Shown: positions 25,571 through 33,778 of the stretch, in pieces | How the letters are laid out: each line of letters starts with the position of its first letter | How positions within the stretch are numbered: the first letter of the stretch is position 1 | Assembly: GCA_007694905.1 (NCBI GenBank) | Contig: REEU01000153.1 | Span: 1 to 64,000 of the forward strand | DNA length: 64,000 nucleotides | Source: Gammaproteobacteria bacterium | GTDB taxonomy: Bacteria; Pseudomonadota; Gammaproteobacteria; Pseudomonadales; Azotimanducaceae | Reading direction: 5' to 3' | Notes under the pieces: model-generated | Databases searched by the model: none | Told to the model about the DNA's origin: nothing | What the model saw: the letters and a program-made list of their open reading frames with translations, nothing else | Program-made: the position numbers and the translations under genes

Positions 25571-26509
25571 TCAGGCTGCTGCAGCACGGTTCATAGCGTC
25601 CACCGCGGGCAGCACGTGCTCGATCAACTGACGGGTCTGGTCGAGCATGTCTTCGGTGTCCGCCGCCATCGGACGCAGGATGAACTTGTGTGCGCCGGCA
25701 GCATGGTAGTCGCGCAGGCGTTCGATGACCGTTTCGGCGTCGCCGATGGCCACGAAGGGCAAGGCATCCTTGCCGAGGCGCTTTTCGAGGGTATTGAGAT
25801 AGCCGCGCGATACCGGGTCGCCGGGTCCCCCGAAACGGAATCCAAAGCCTGCGCCGAAGTGATCCTCATCGATGTGCCGGCCGAGTTCGGCGGCGCGTGT
25901 CTTGATTGCGGCGATCACGGGCCGAATCTGCTCCGGAGTGTCGAGCCCTGCCTGCCAGCCGGTCCCCCAGCGGGCGCTGCGCTCCACGGCAGCATCAGCG
26001 GACCCTCCAACCCACAGCGGCATAGGATCCTGGATCGGCCGTGGCGAGATGGAGGCGCCGCGGTATTGATAGAAGCGGCCGTCGAAGTCCACCTCCTGTT
26101 CCCGCCACAGGCGAGCGATGAGTTCGAGTCCCTCGTTGGTGCGCTGGCCGCGTCCGCGCGTGGGTACGCCTCGCGCGGCATAGTCACTGCCCAGAGCGCT
26201 GCCGACAGCGAATGCGGGCAGCAGGCGACCGCCGGAAAGCACGTCGATCGTGGCGCACTGCTTCGCCATCAGGAACGGGTCGCGCAGACCGAGAGACGCC
26301 ACGTTCATGCCGAATTTCATGCGCCGCGTGGCGCCGGCAAGGGCCGCCATGACGCTCATGCATTCCAGGTTGGGCTCGCGGCCCACCAAGCGGTCGGACT
26401 GCCAGATCGAGTCGATTCCGCCTGTTTCGCACAGGTCCACCCAGCGCCAGAAGCCGGGCCCGTCCGCGAACGGGAAATTTCCGATGCCGATACCGGCGCT
26501 GATTGTCAT
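25571..26509 (-). CDS. LLM-class F420-dependent oxidoreductase
   Basis: 312-residue luciferase-like enzyme. The opening ISAGIGIGNFPFADGPGFWR is followed by SIWQSDRLVGREPNLECMSV, the pattern LRDPFLMAKQCATIDVLSGG and the family glycines in RLLPAFAVGSALGSDY. ATG at 26509 is chosen for GGGAG five bases upstream; the 80-codon extension to 26749 has no family features. The fold and residues suit F420 rather than FMN, though the cofactor is inferred. The substrate is unknown. Confidence 0.82.
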   Translation of the reverse strand: MTISAGIGIGNFPFADGPGFWRWVDLCETGGIDSIWQSDRLVGREPNLECMSVMAALAGATRRMKFGMNVASLGLRDPFLMAKQCATIDVLSGGRLLPAFAVGSALGSDYAARGVPTRGRGQRTNEGLELIARLWREQEVDFDGRFYQYRGASISPRPIQDPMPLWVGGSADAAVERSARWGTGWQAGLDTPEQIRPVIAAIKTRAAELGRHIDEDHFGAGFGFRFGGPGDPVSRGYLNTLEKRLGKDALPFVAIGDAETVIERLRDYHAAGAHKFILRPMAADTEDMLDQTRQLIEHVLPAVDAMNRAAAA

Positions 26510-26784
26510 GACTGCTCCCATGCGGCTGACGTGTGATGCGCGAACGAGGCAATCGAAGCATGCTCCGTCGCAGGTGGCAACCGGCGCCCCTGGCCGCCCC
26601 TCGATGCGGTTAGAATGTCGCTGTGCAGCTGCTCTGAGGTCTGCCGGTTCGCTGGAACGAGCGTGTTGGCGACCCGGGTCGATCATGACTCCGACGGGCG
26701 TCGAATCGACCGTCAAAAGGGCGCTGCCGGTCATCAGCCGGGAACCCACCGGCTTGCGTCGATCGACTACGGGATACCGTGCAC

Positions 26785-27201
26785 ATGCAGGTGGATGACA
26801 GCGAACTCAAACGGGCGGGCCTGAAAGTCACAGTGCCGCGTTTGAAAATTCTTGAGATCCTCGAACGAGCGGATCCACGTCACATGTCGGCGGAGGACGT
26901 TTACCGCAAACTCGTGGAGGCCGAAGAAAGTATCGGCCTGGCGACCGTCTACCGCGTCCTGACACAGTTCGAGGCGGCTGGACTGGTCGAGCGGCACAAT
27001 TTCGACGACGGCCATGCGGTCTACGAGATGGCCTCTGACGACCACCACGACCACATGGTGGATGTGGATACTGGCAGAGTGGTCGAGTTCTACGACGAGC
27101 GCATCGAAAAACTGCAGCGGGATATCGTGGACAAACACGGCTTCGAACTGGTGGACCACAACATGGTGCTGTTCGTCCGCCGGTCGCAGAAGCGCTCGTG
27201 A
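26785..27201 (+). CDS. fur: Ferric uptake regulator Fur
   Basis: 138-residue iron-responsive repressor. The winged helix spans roughly residues 10-80 (VTVPRLKILEILE, then ATVYRVLTQFEAAGLVERHN). The metal-binding stretch DDHHDHMVDVDTGRVVEF carries the regulatory histidines. The CxxC seen in E. coli Fur is absent here (positions read Val-Asp-Val-Asp-Thr), as in Pseudomonas-type Fur. ATG at 26785 or GTG at 26779 may start it. The LLM gene begins 13 bases after its stop, so the two may be co-transcribed. Confidence 0.93.
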   Translation: MQVDDSELKRAGLKVTVPRLKILEILERADPRHMSAEDVYRKLVEAEESIGLATVYRVLTQFEAAGLVERHNFDDGHAVYEMASDDHHDHMVDVDTGRVVEFYDERIEKLQRDIVDKHGFELVDHNMVLFVRRSQKRS

Positions 27202-27214
27202 GGTGCCCAACGTA

Positions 27215-28258
27215 ATGGCAGGCCTGCGTACCTCCATCGCCATCGGTGCAGCAGACTCCGGCCGCAAACGCGGGTTCGAGGACGTTGTGCGCTTCGTTCA
27301 GGAAGCGGAACGTCTCGGCGTCGACGACGTCTGGTCGGCGGAAGCCTGGGGTCAGGATGCGATCGCACCACTGGCATGGGTCGGCGCGTGTACGGAGCGG
27401 ATCCGGCTTGGAACGGGCATCATGCAGATCTCCGCACGGGTTCCGGCCATGACCGCCATGACGGCGATGACGATGGCATCCCTGTCCGGTGATCGGTTCG
27501 TGCTGGGCCTCGGCGCCAGTGGTCCGCAGGTCGTCGAGGGCCTCCACGGGCGACCCTTCCGGGCGCCGTTGGAGCGCATGAAAGAGACGATCGAGATCGT
27601 TCGACTCGCGTTTTCAGGCCAGAAGATCGAGTACCACGGGCGCCACCACAAGTTGCCGCTGCCCGGAGGTGAAGGCAAGCCCTTGCGCCTGTCACAGCCC
27701 GCGAACACGGCCATTCCGATTTATCTTGCCACTCTGGCGCCGAAGGCTTTGGAACTGACCGGCGCCATGGCAGACGGTTGGCTCGGCACCTCCTTCACGC
27801 CAGAAGGTGCCGAAGCGCACCTCGGTCCGCTGCGCAAGGGGGCGGAGGCTGTCGGCAGAAGTCTTGCGGATCTGGATCTGCAGGCCGGTGGCGTGGTGGG
27901 TTTCGGCGATCCCGAAGCGATGGCGGAACCGCTGAAACGGCAGCTCGCTTTCACCCTTGGAGCAATGGGCTCGGCGAAGACGAACTTCTACAACGACGCG
28001 TTCAAGCGCGGCGGCTGGGAAGAGGATGCCGTAGCCGTACAGGCACTCTGGGTTGCGGGCAAGCGGGACGAGGCTGTGGCGCGGGTGCCGACGGAAATGG
28101 TGCTGCAGGCCAACCTGCTCGGCGACGAGAGCATGGTGAAACAGCGGCTCACGGCGTTCCGTGACGCGGGCATCACGACGCTGCGCTTGAGCCCGCTGGG
28201 CGCTGATGACCACGCCCGCCTCGATACCCTCGGCAAAACCCTCGACCTGCTCCCCTGA
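27215..28258 (+). CDS. LLM-class F420-dependent oxidoreductase
   Basis: 347-residue luciferase-like enzyme. Family segments include DDVWSAEAWGQDAIAPLAWV (near residues 36-55), RIRLGTGIMQISARVPAMTA and FVLGLGASGPQVVEGLHG, the latter a phosphate-binding loop of F420 LLM enzymes. ATG at 27215 or GTG at 27203 may be used; GAGG of the fur stop region serves as a weak binding site. It is the fourth such gene in the window. The substrate is unknown. Confidence 0.88.
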   Translation: MAGLRTSIAIGAADSGRKRGFEDVVRFVQEAERLGVDDVWSAEAWGQDAIAPLAWVGACTERIRLGTGIMQISARVPAMTAMTAMTMASLSGDRFVLGLGASGPQVVEGLHGRPFRAPLERMKETIEIVRLAFSGQKIEYHGRHHKLPLPGGEGKPLRLSQPANTAIPIYLATLAPKALELTGAMADGWLGTSFTPEGAEAHLGPLRKGAEAVGRSLADLDLQAGGVVGFGDPEAMAEPLKRQLAFTLGAMGSAKTNFYNDAFKRGGWEEDAVAVQALWVAGKRDEAVARVPTEMVLQANLLGDESMVKQRLTAFRDAGITTLRLSPLGADDHARLDTLGKTLDLLP

Positions 28259-28296
28259 TCCCGGCGCCACGCTGATCGGCGCGTCCGCTTTGCGGA

Positions 28297-28352
28297 CACG
28301 CTCTCCCACTGCGCCACGCCAGAATCGTGTGATGCGTCAGTGGGAGAGCGTG
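28297..28352. other. 15-base perfect inverted repeat at the edge of the hairpin element
   Basis: CACGCTCTCCCACTG (28297-28311) is exactly complementary to CAGTGGGAGAGCGTG (28338-28352). The right arm belongs to the 115-base repeat element; the left arm is present only at this copy. A smaller hairpin, GTCCGC-TTT-GCGGAC, lies just before it at 28283-28297. The 39 bp convergent gap side suggests a strong RNA structure at the end of the oxidoreductase transcript. Confidence 0.7.
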
Positions 28353-28453
28353 CAACGAAGCTGTGCTGTTGCCCGCCATCCTTGGCGGGCACCCTCCGGG
28401 CGCGCTTCGCGCGACCGGATCTGCTCCCGGCAGATCCGTCCGATCGCGGACTG
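28336..28453 (-). repeat. Multi-hairpin dispersed element, copy 1
   Basis: About 115 bases with roughly 88-90 percent identity to the reverse complement of 53522-53636. It is built of consecutive hairpins: GAAGCTGTGC region, GCCCGCC/GGCGGGC (28371-28390), GCGCG-CTT-CGCGC, and GGATCTGC/GCAGATCC (28417-28437). It begins 20 bases beyond the stop codon of the enoyl-CoA hydratase gene. Relative to that gene it has the same orientation as copy 2 has relative to its glycosyltransferase gene. A 3'-UTR or REP-like element is the best reading. Confidence 0.8.
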
Positions 28454-28473
28454 CGCAGGATTCGAGCGGGGGG

Positions 28474-29259
28474 CTACTGCTTGCGGCCGCGCTCCTGGAT
28501 GGCTGCACGGCGCGCGGCGACGGCATCGGCGGTGACCTGCGTCTGCATGTGCTCGCGGCTGGCCGCATGTTCGATGGCCATGCCCTCGCCGAGGGTGGAA
28601 CTCCAGCCGTCATTCATGATCCGCAGCATCGTCTCCCGTGTCGTGCGGTCCGTACTGAGGATGTCCCGTGCAAGACTGCGTGCCGTGTCGATGAGCGCGT
28701 CGGGTGCGACCACGCGATTGATCATGCCCCATTCGTAGGCGCGTTCCGCGGTCAGGAAATTACCAGTGAGGGACAGCTCCTTGGCTCGTGGCAGACCGAT
28801 CAGTCTCGGCAGTCGTTGGGACAGGCCCCAGCCCGGGACCACGCCGACCCGCGCATGGGTGTCAGCGAACTTAGCGTCGCTGGAACAGATGAGGATGTCG
28901 CACATCAGTGCCAGCTCGAAGCCGCCGGTGATGGCGTAACCGTTGATGGCGCCGATGATGGGCTTGGGGTAGTCCGCGAGGGCCGCGCCGAGATCAGTAT
29001 CTTCCGCATTCCCGCCGGCTGCGGTGCCACCCTCCGTCTCGCCTCCGAGTTCCTTGAGATCGAGTCCCGCAGTGAAAGCTCGGCCGGCACCGGTGAGGAT
29101 CACGACCTCGGTGGCCGCGTCTGCGGCCAGCGTGCGAAAGGCTCGGACCAGGGCCTGCCGCATGCCGGTGGACAGGGCGTTCAGGGCATGCGGCCGATTC
29201 ATGGTCACCAGCGTGACCCCCGCGTCGTGCTCGGTGAGCACCAGCTCCCGCCCGCTCAT
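28474..29259 (-). CDS. Enoyl-CoA hydratase/isomerase family protein
   Basis: 261-residue crotonase-fold enzyme. Family elements include TMNRPHALNALSTGMRQALV (near residues 19-38), the oxyanion-hole strands GAGRAFTAGLDLKELGG and INGYAITGGFELALMCDILI, and ADTHARVGVVPGWGLSQRLP. The Glu of FELALMCD is near the usual catalytic pair, with the second position reading Pro-Gly-Trp-Gly. It acts on acyl-CoA intermediates in fatty or branched-chain acid breakdown. It overlaps the upstream alpha/beta hydrolase stop by four bases, so the two are coupled. Confidence 0.9.
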   Translation of the reverse strand: MSGRELVLTEHDAGVTLVTMNRPHALNALSTGMRQALVRAFRTLAADAATEVVILTGAGRAFTAGLDLKELGGETEGGTAAGGNAEDTDLGAALADYPKPIIGAINGYAITGGFELALMCDILICSSDAKFADTHARVGVVPGWGLSQRLPRLIGLPRAKELSLTGNFLTAERAYEWGMINRVVAPDALIDTARSLARDILSTDRTTRETMLRIMNDGWSSTLGEGMAIEHAASREHMQTQVTADAVAARRAAIQERGRKQ

Positions 29260-30188
29260 GCGAGACCCCCGCGAATGCGGTCCGGTGACAGCGGCCGGCT
29301 CGCCTCGACGCTGTGCAGGAAGTGACCGATGCGGGCCACGATCGTCGGCACCAGGCTTTCTGGAAGATCGTGGCCCATGTCCTTGACGATCTCGAGCTCG
29401 GCCCCGGGAATGGCGCGCGCGATAGACTCGCCTGCTGCCAGCGGTACCAACGGATCGGCATCGCCATGGATGACCAGCGTCGGCAGTTCCACCTGCCCGA
29501 GCCGCTCGACGCGACTGCCATCGGCGACGATGGCAGCGAGTTGGCGAGCGAACCCCTGAGGACTCACCATGCGGTCGACCGCGTCCGCAGCGAGCCGACC
29601 CATGCCTTCCGTTCTGGACGGATAGCGCTCACCTCCGATCACGTCCCACATGGCCTGCTGATACTGGATCAGGCTTTCGCGATCCGTTGCTGGAGGCGGC
29701 GTCACAAGGACGGCGGCGGCCTCCGGCGCGGGCGGCGGCAGCGCCGGATCACCCGTGGAAGACATGATGGCAATCAGACTCCGCAGGCGCTCGGAATGAC
29801 TGATCGCCAAGTGCTGGGCGATCATGCCGCCCATGGAGACGCCGAGGATGTGGGCGTCCTCGATGCCCAGATGATCCAGCAGCGCAATCGCGTCCGCCGC
29901 CATGTCGGCCAATGCGTAAGGGGCCTCGACTGCTTGCCCGGAAGCCATTGCTGTCAGCATGGCGGCGGCATCCACCTGACCGAGTGCGTCGAGTTGCTCG
30001 CTCAGGCCCATGTCCCGATTGTCCATGCAGACCACCCGCAGGCCTCGTTCCGCCAGACCTTGGATGAATGCCGGTGGCCACTGCACGAGTTGACAGCCGA
30101 TGCCATGCAGCAGCAGCAGCGGTGGATCGCTGCGGGCGCCGAACTGTTCGAAGCAGAGGTTGATTCCGTTGCCCGTAAAGGTTGGCAT
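29256..30188 (-). CDS. Alpha/beta hydrolase
   Basis: 310-residue hydrolase. The oxyanion loop is LLLLHGIGCQLVQWPPAF (near residues 25-42) and the nucleophile elbow GVSMGGMIAQHLA places Ser in GxSxG. The acid strand is LPTLVIHGDADPLVPL and the catalytic His is in KDMGHDLPE. ATG at 30188 has AAGGA seven bases upstream; the long open frame to 30500 lies antisense within the dehydrogenase and is discarded. Its coupling to the hydratase suggests ester or thioester cleavage within a catabolic route. The substrate is unknown. Confidence 0.88.
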   Translation of the reverse strand: MPTFTGNGINLCFEQFGARSDPPLLLLHGIGCQLVQWPPAFIQGLAERGLRVVCMDNRDMGLSEQLDALGQVDAAAMLTAMASGQAVEAPYALADMAADAIALLDHLGIEDAHILGVSMGGMIAQHLAISHSERLRSLIAIMSSTGDPALPPPAPEAAAVLVTPPPATDRESLIQYQQAMWDVIGGERYPSRTEGMGRLAADAVDRMVSPQGFARQLAAIVADGSRVERLGQVELPTLVIHGDADPLVPLAAGESIARAIPGAELEIVKDMGHDLPESLVPTIVARIGHFLHSVEASRPLSPDRIRGGLA

Positions 30189-30297
30189 GTTCGGTTCCTT
30201 GAGGTGGGTCAGGTCACGTCCGCCCGAGGTTGTCACGGCATTGGCCGTTATACCGATTGCGTTCCGAGGCAAGCAAGCAGGTTGCGGCCAGCCATGC

Positions 30298-31311
30298 TCA
30301 GCGCGCAGCGAGCCGGCTGCGTGCAAGCGCGACGGCGGTGTCCTCGGCCAGCGCATTTGTGGCCTGTGCGCGTTGGAGGATCTCAGCCACCGTGTTGCCG
30401 ATCCTGTCCACGCGACTTGCGATACTGGCGGCATCGAGCCCCTTCCACGCGAGCGCTGCGTGGATGACGCCGCCGCTGTTGATGACGAAATCGGGAACAT
30501 AGAGGATCCCGCGCGTTGCCAGAGCAGAGGCCACGCCGGGATGGGCGAGCTGGTTGTTCGCTGCGCCGGCGATAATGCGGCACTGTAGCGTCGGCAGGAT
30601 CATATCGTCGAGCACGCCGCCGAAAGCGCAGGGCGCGAGGACGTCGCAGGGCGCTGCAAGGATCTCGCCCGGATGGATCGCGCGGGCACCGGTGGCAGCT
30701 GCAACCGCCTGGGCCTGGCGCGCATCCACATCCGCCACCAGCAGCTCCGCACCTTCCGCTGCGAGCAGCTCGGCAAGCGCAGCACCGACATGCCCCACGC
30801 CCTGAATGGCGATGCGCACGCCCTCGAGCCCTCGTCCGAGGAGTGCGTCGACAGCCGCGCGAATGCCATGCGTCACGCCACGTGCGGTATGTGGCGACGG
30901 GTCACCTTCTTCGCCGCTGCATCCGGAAACGAAGCGTGTTCCGGTGGCGATGGCGTCCATGTCTTCGGTCTGGGTCCCGGCGTCCATGGCGGTGACATAG
31001 CGTCCGCCCAGCGTATTGACTGCGCGACCGAAGGCAGCGAAGAGCGCGCGGCGTTCGAACGTGTGCAGCGGGTAACGGAGCACCGCCTTGCCGCCTCCGA
31101 ACGGGATGCCGGCGAGCGCGTTCTTGAGCGTCATTCCTTCCGCGAGGCGGCAGGCATCTGCTTCGACCGCTGCGCCGTCGGGATAGGGGCGAAAGCGGCA
31201 ACCACCAAAGGCAGGCCCGAGGGTCAGGTCGTCGATGGCCACCACGGCATCGAGACCGGTCGCGGCGTCCTTGAAGCGGTGAAGTTCCAGCGGCTTCGTT
31301 ATGGCGGTCAT
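30298..31311 (-). CDS. Glu/Leu/Phe/Val dehydrogenase, probably leucine dehydrogenase
   Basis: 337-residue NAD-dependent amino acid dehydrogenase. The catalytic region shows LTLGPAFGGCRFRPYP and the Lys-containing LKNALAGIPFGGGKAVL (near residues 62-78). The Rossmann motif is IQGVGHVGAALAELLAAEGA. The length matches leucine/valine dehydrogenases and is far shorter than glutamate dehydrogenase. It converts branched-chain amino acids to 2-oxo acids. Nearby acyl-CoA dehydrogenase, hydratase and HMG-CoA-lyase-type genes fit a branched-chain catabolic theme. Confidence 0.88.
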   Translation of the reverse strand: MTAITKPLELHRFKDAATGLDAVVAIDDLTLGPAFGGCRFRPYPDGAAVEADACRLAEGMTLKNALAGIPFGGGKAVLRYPLHTFERRALFAAFGRAVNTLGGRYVTAMDAGTQTEDMDAIATGTRFVSGCSGEEGDPSPHTARGVTHGIRAAVDALLGRGLEGVRIAIQGVGHVGAALAELLAAEGAELLVADVDARQAQAVAAATGARAIHPGEILAAPCDVLAPCAFGGVLDDMILPTLQCRIIAGAANNQLAHPGVASALATRGILYVPDFVINSGGVIHAALAWKGLDAASIASRVDRIGNTVAEILQRAQATNALAEDTAVALARSRLAAR

Positions 31312-31404
31312 GTATCGATCCTCCCGGTGGGGATTGCACCAGGGTTGGAGGCGGGACGCGAGTAGCCGCGACAGGCATGGTGCGCTCGTCTATCCTCTCG
31401 CGCC

Positions 31405-32646
31405 ATGTCTGCCGCTGCACCCGCCCAATCTCGTCGCCTCATCGCGCTGCTTGCTGCGGTCACCGCGACCGGCCCACTCGCCATGCAGATCTTCCTGCCA
31501 GCGCTGCCCGCGGTGCAGGCAGATTTCGCCATTGGTGCGAACGTGGTGCAGCTCACGCTCAGCCTGTCGCTGCTGGCCATCGCGTTCTCGACCCTTGCCT
31601 ACGGCCCGCTCTCGGACCGCTTCGGCCGCCGCCCCGTCCTCCTGGTCGGCCTGGCCCTGTTCCTGGCGGGTACGCTCGTTTGTGCCCTCGCTCCTAATAT
31701 CGGGATTCTGATCGCCGGCCGCATCGTTCAGGCGTCCGGGGGGGCGGCCGGCATGGTGCTGGCGCGGGCGGTGGTCCGGGATCTGTGGGGCCATGACGAG
31801 GCCGCAGCAGTGATCGCGCGGCTGACGATGGTGATGGTGGTCGCACCCATGGTGGCTCCGGCTATCGGTGGCGCCTTGACGGACGTCTTCGCCTGGAGAG
31901 CCGTGTTCTGGTTTTCGGCGTTTGCAGGCGTGCTGATCGCATTCTGGACGGCGCTGCGGCTGCCGGAATCTCACCTCCAGCGGGGCCATGCCGAGGGCAT
32001 GCGGGGCATGCTGCGCGGCTTCGCCCATCTGCTGGGTTCCGGCCGTTTCTGCGGCTATGTGGCCCACACTGCGTTCTCGTCCATGATCTTCTTCGCGTTC
32101 ATCAGCGGCGCACCGTATTTGATGGTCAATGTCCTGGAGCGACCGGCCACCGAGTATGGACTGTGGTTCATGGCCGCCTCGCTGGGTTTCATGCTGGGCA
32201 ACTTTCTCGCCATCCGGACGTCCGGGCGCTGGAGTCTGCAGGGCCTGATGCTCACCGGCAGCCTGCTGTCGCTGCTCGGGGTCGCCCTCAGCGGCGGTCT
32301 GGTCGCCATGGGCCATCTCAGCCCCATGGGACTGTTTCTGCCCATCACCCTTACCATGGTTGGCAACGGGCTTGCGATGCCCAACGCTCAGGCCGGCGCG
32401 CTCAATGTCTTTCCCCATCGTGCCGGGACGGCGAGTGGCTTCAGCGGTTTCGCGCAGATGATGCTTTCCGCCGTTGCGATTCAGGCGGTTGGGCAGCTCC
32501 ACAACGACACCGCCTGGCCGATGCTCGCATTCATGGGGCTCGGTGCCTTCGGGGCGCTCATCGCCATTATTGCCGTGGCGAGACTTGAGAAAAGGTTGGC
32601 GGGAGCCCGCGCGGCGGAGCGGCAAGCGTCCCTGCACGGAGGCTGA
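31405..32646 (+). CDS. Bcr/CflA-family MFS multidrug exporter
   Basis: 413-residue 12-helix exporter. The Bcr/CflA pattern is clear: PLAMQIFLPALPAVQADF, then VQLTLSLSLLAIAFSTLAYG, the loop LSDRFGRRPVLLVGL (near residues 69-83) and the motif GGAAGMVLARAVVRDLWG. Family members export drugs, and in E. coli sulfonamides or dipeptides. It diverges from the dehydrogenase gene by 93 bases. Specificity is unknown. Confidence 0.9.
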   Translation: MSAAAPAQSRRLIALLAAVTATGPLAMQIFLPALPAVQADFAIGANVVQLTLSLSLLAIAFSTLAYGPLSDRFGRRPVLLVGLALFLAGTLVCALAPNIGILIAGRIVQASGGAAGMVLARAVVRDLWGHDEAAAVIARLTMVMVVAPMVAPAIGGALTDVFAWRAVFWFSAFAGVLIAFWTALRLPESHLQRGHAEGMRGMLRGFAHLLGSGRFCGYVAHTAFSSMIFFAFISGAPYLMVNVLERPATEYGLWFMAASLGFMLGNFLAIRTSGRWSLQGLMLTGSLLSLLGVALSGGLVAMGHLSPMGLFLPITLTMVGNGLAMPNAQAGALNVFPHRAGTASGFSGFAQMMLSAVAIQAVGQLHNDTAWPMLAFMGLGAFGALIAIIAVARLEKRLAGARAAERQASLHGG

Positions 32647-32746
32647 GGGCTGCGAGCTAGGCGGTCAGAGCGTCGAAAGCGCTGCCCTTGTCGCCCGCGA
32701 CGTCCCGTGCTGTCATTCACGGCTTGGTCATAGGAAGGATCATCCG

Positions 32747-33676
32747 ATGCAAGGCTTGGCTGGGAAGCCGGCAGACGACGCGGTCTGGCTCCGCGTGGAG
32801 GCCGCCGGCATCGAGCTGGCGGAGGCCGGCCAGCGCCTGCTGGCTGCAGGCGGAACGGGCCTCAACGGGCGTGACGTGCACGCCCTGCGGGTGATCTGCA
32901 AACGCCTGCGGGCGCTCTGGCGCATGCTCGAAGCTGATTTCACTGCAGATGTGACCCGGCCTCCGGAGCGCGCCCTGCGTGACGTGGCGCGGATGCTGGC
33001 GGGCCAGCGGGAAGCGTCCGTTAGGATCAAGACGCTGGCGAGACTTGCCCGCAAGGCCGATTCGCCGCGCAAGCAGGCACTGGCTGGAAGGTTCGGAGTG
33101 GCGCTGGCCAGTGTCCTTGAGACGTCGGCAACGCTGTGTACTCCAGAGCCTCAGATGCGGGCTGTCTTCGCCGACCAGATCCAGCGCTTGCGCGCCCTTG
33201 GTCCGCCGCCGACGACGATGACCCTGGCGGCCGGAATCACTGACAGTATGCGGCGGGCCCGTAAGTCCGGGCGACGGGCGCTGGCGAGCGGAGACGTCGA
33301 ACGCTGGCACCGCTGTCGCAAGTGGGTGAAATACGAGCATTACCAGCTTGAGCTGTGCATGGATCTCCGAGGGCGCTGGGAGCGTCGCCATGATCGGCTG
33401 CAGCGACTCGGCGTGCTGCTCGGCCGTTACAACGACCTGGAGGATCTGGCCTGCTACCTGGATCGGCTCTCGGCCGGGTTCGAGTTGCCGCCGACGACCT
33501 TGGCTGCAACCTGTGAAGACCTGAGGCGAAGCGGGGACGACCGGCGCCTGCAACGTCTCGTCGCTCGCGAGCAACGCAAGCTGGGTAAGCGCATCCGGCG
33601 TCGTCATCGTCGCCTCTATGGCGAGCGGCCGCGGCGCTTCGCAGTCCGTCTCGAGAAGCGCCTCAGCGGTCGCTGA
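32747..33676 (+). CDS. CHAD domain protein
   Basis: 309-residue helical protein with a CHAD domain. This is a polyphosphate-binding fold rich in conserved His, Lys and Arg, as in VHALRVICKRLRALWRMLEA (near residues 44-63) and the second repeat HRCRKWVKYEHYQLEL. The C-terminus is extremely basic (RIRRRHRRLYGERPRRF), fitting binding to polyphosphate or nucleic acid. No CYTH/triphosphatase partner domain is present in this protein or adjacent. ATG at 32747 follows GGAAGGA. The role is uncertain beyond polyphosphate association. Confidence 0.82.
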   Translation: MQGLAGKPADDAVWLRVEAAGIELAEAGQRLLAAGGTGLNGRDVHALRVICKRLRALWRMLEADFTADVTRPPERALRDVARMLAGQREASVRIKTLARLARKADSPRKQALAGRFGVALASVLETSATLCTPEPQMRAVFADQIQRLRALGPPPTTMTLAAGITDSMRRARKSGRRALASGDVERWHRCRKWVKYEHYQLELCMDLRGRWERRHDRLQRLGVLLGRYNDLEDLACYLDRLSAGFELPPTTLAATCEDLRRSGDDRRLQRLVAREQRKLGKRIRRRHRRLYGERPRRFAVRLEKRLSGR

Positions 33677-33742
33677 GCAGGGGTCCGGCCGGTGCTTTGC
33701 CGGAACTGACCAACGCGACGGCATCCTGCTAACATCGCGCCC

Positions 33743-33759
33743 CCCGTGATCGTCACGGG
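33743..33759. other. Hairpin before the mlaA start
   Basis: CCCGTGA TCG TCACGGG folds as a seven-base perfect stem, ending 19 bases before the TTG start of the next gene. It may be the end of the CHAD transcript or a leader structure. No T-run follows. Confidence 0.5.
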
Positions 33760-33778
33760 GATTCGCCGGGAGATCGAA

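Noticed and set aside
28259-28473. Integron attC site or CRISPR repeat for the hairpin element
   Set aside because: There is no integrase, no attC-type core site and no regular spacer pattern; only two copies exist in the window, 25 kb apart.
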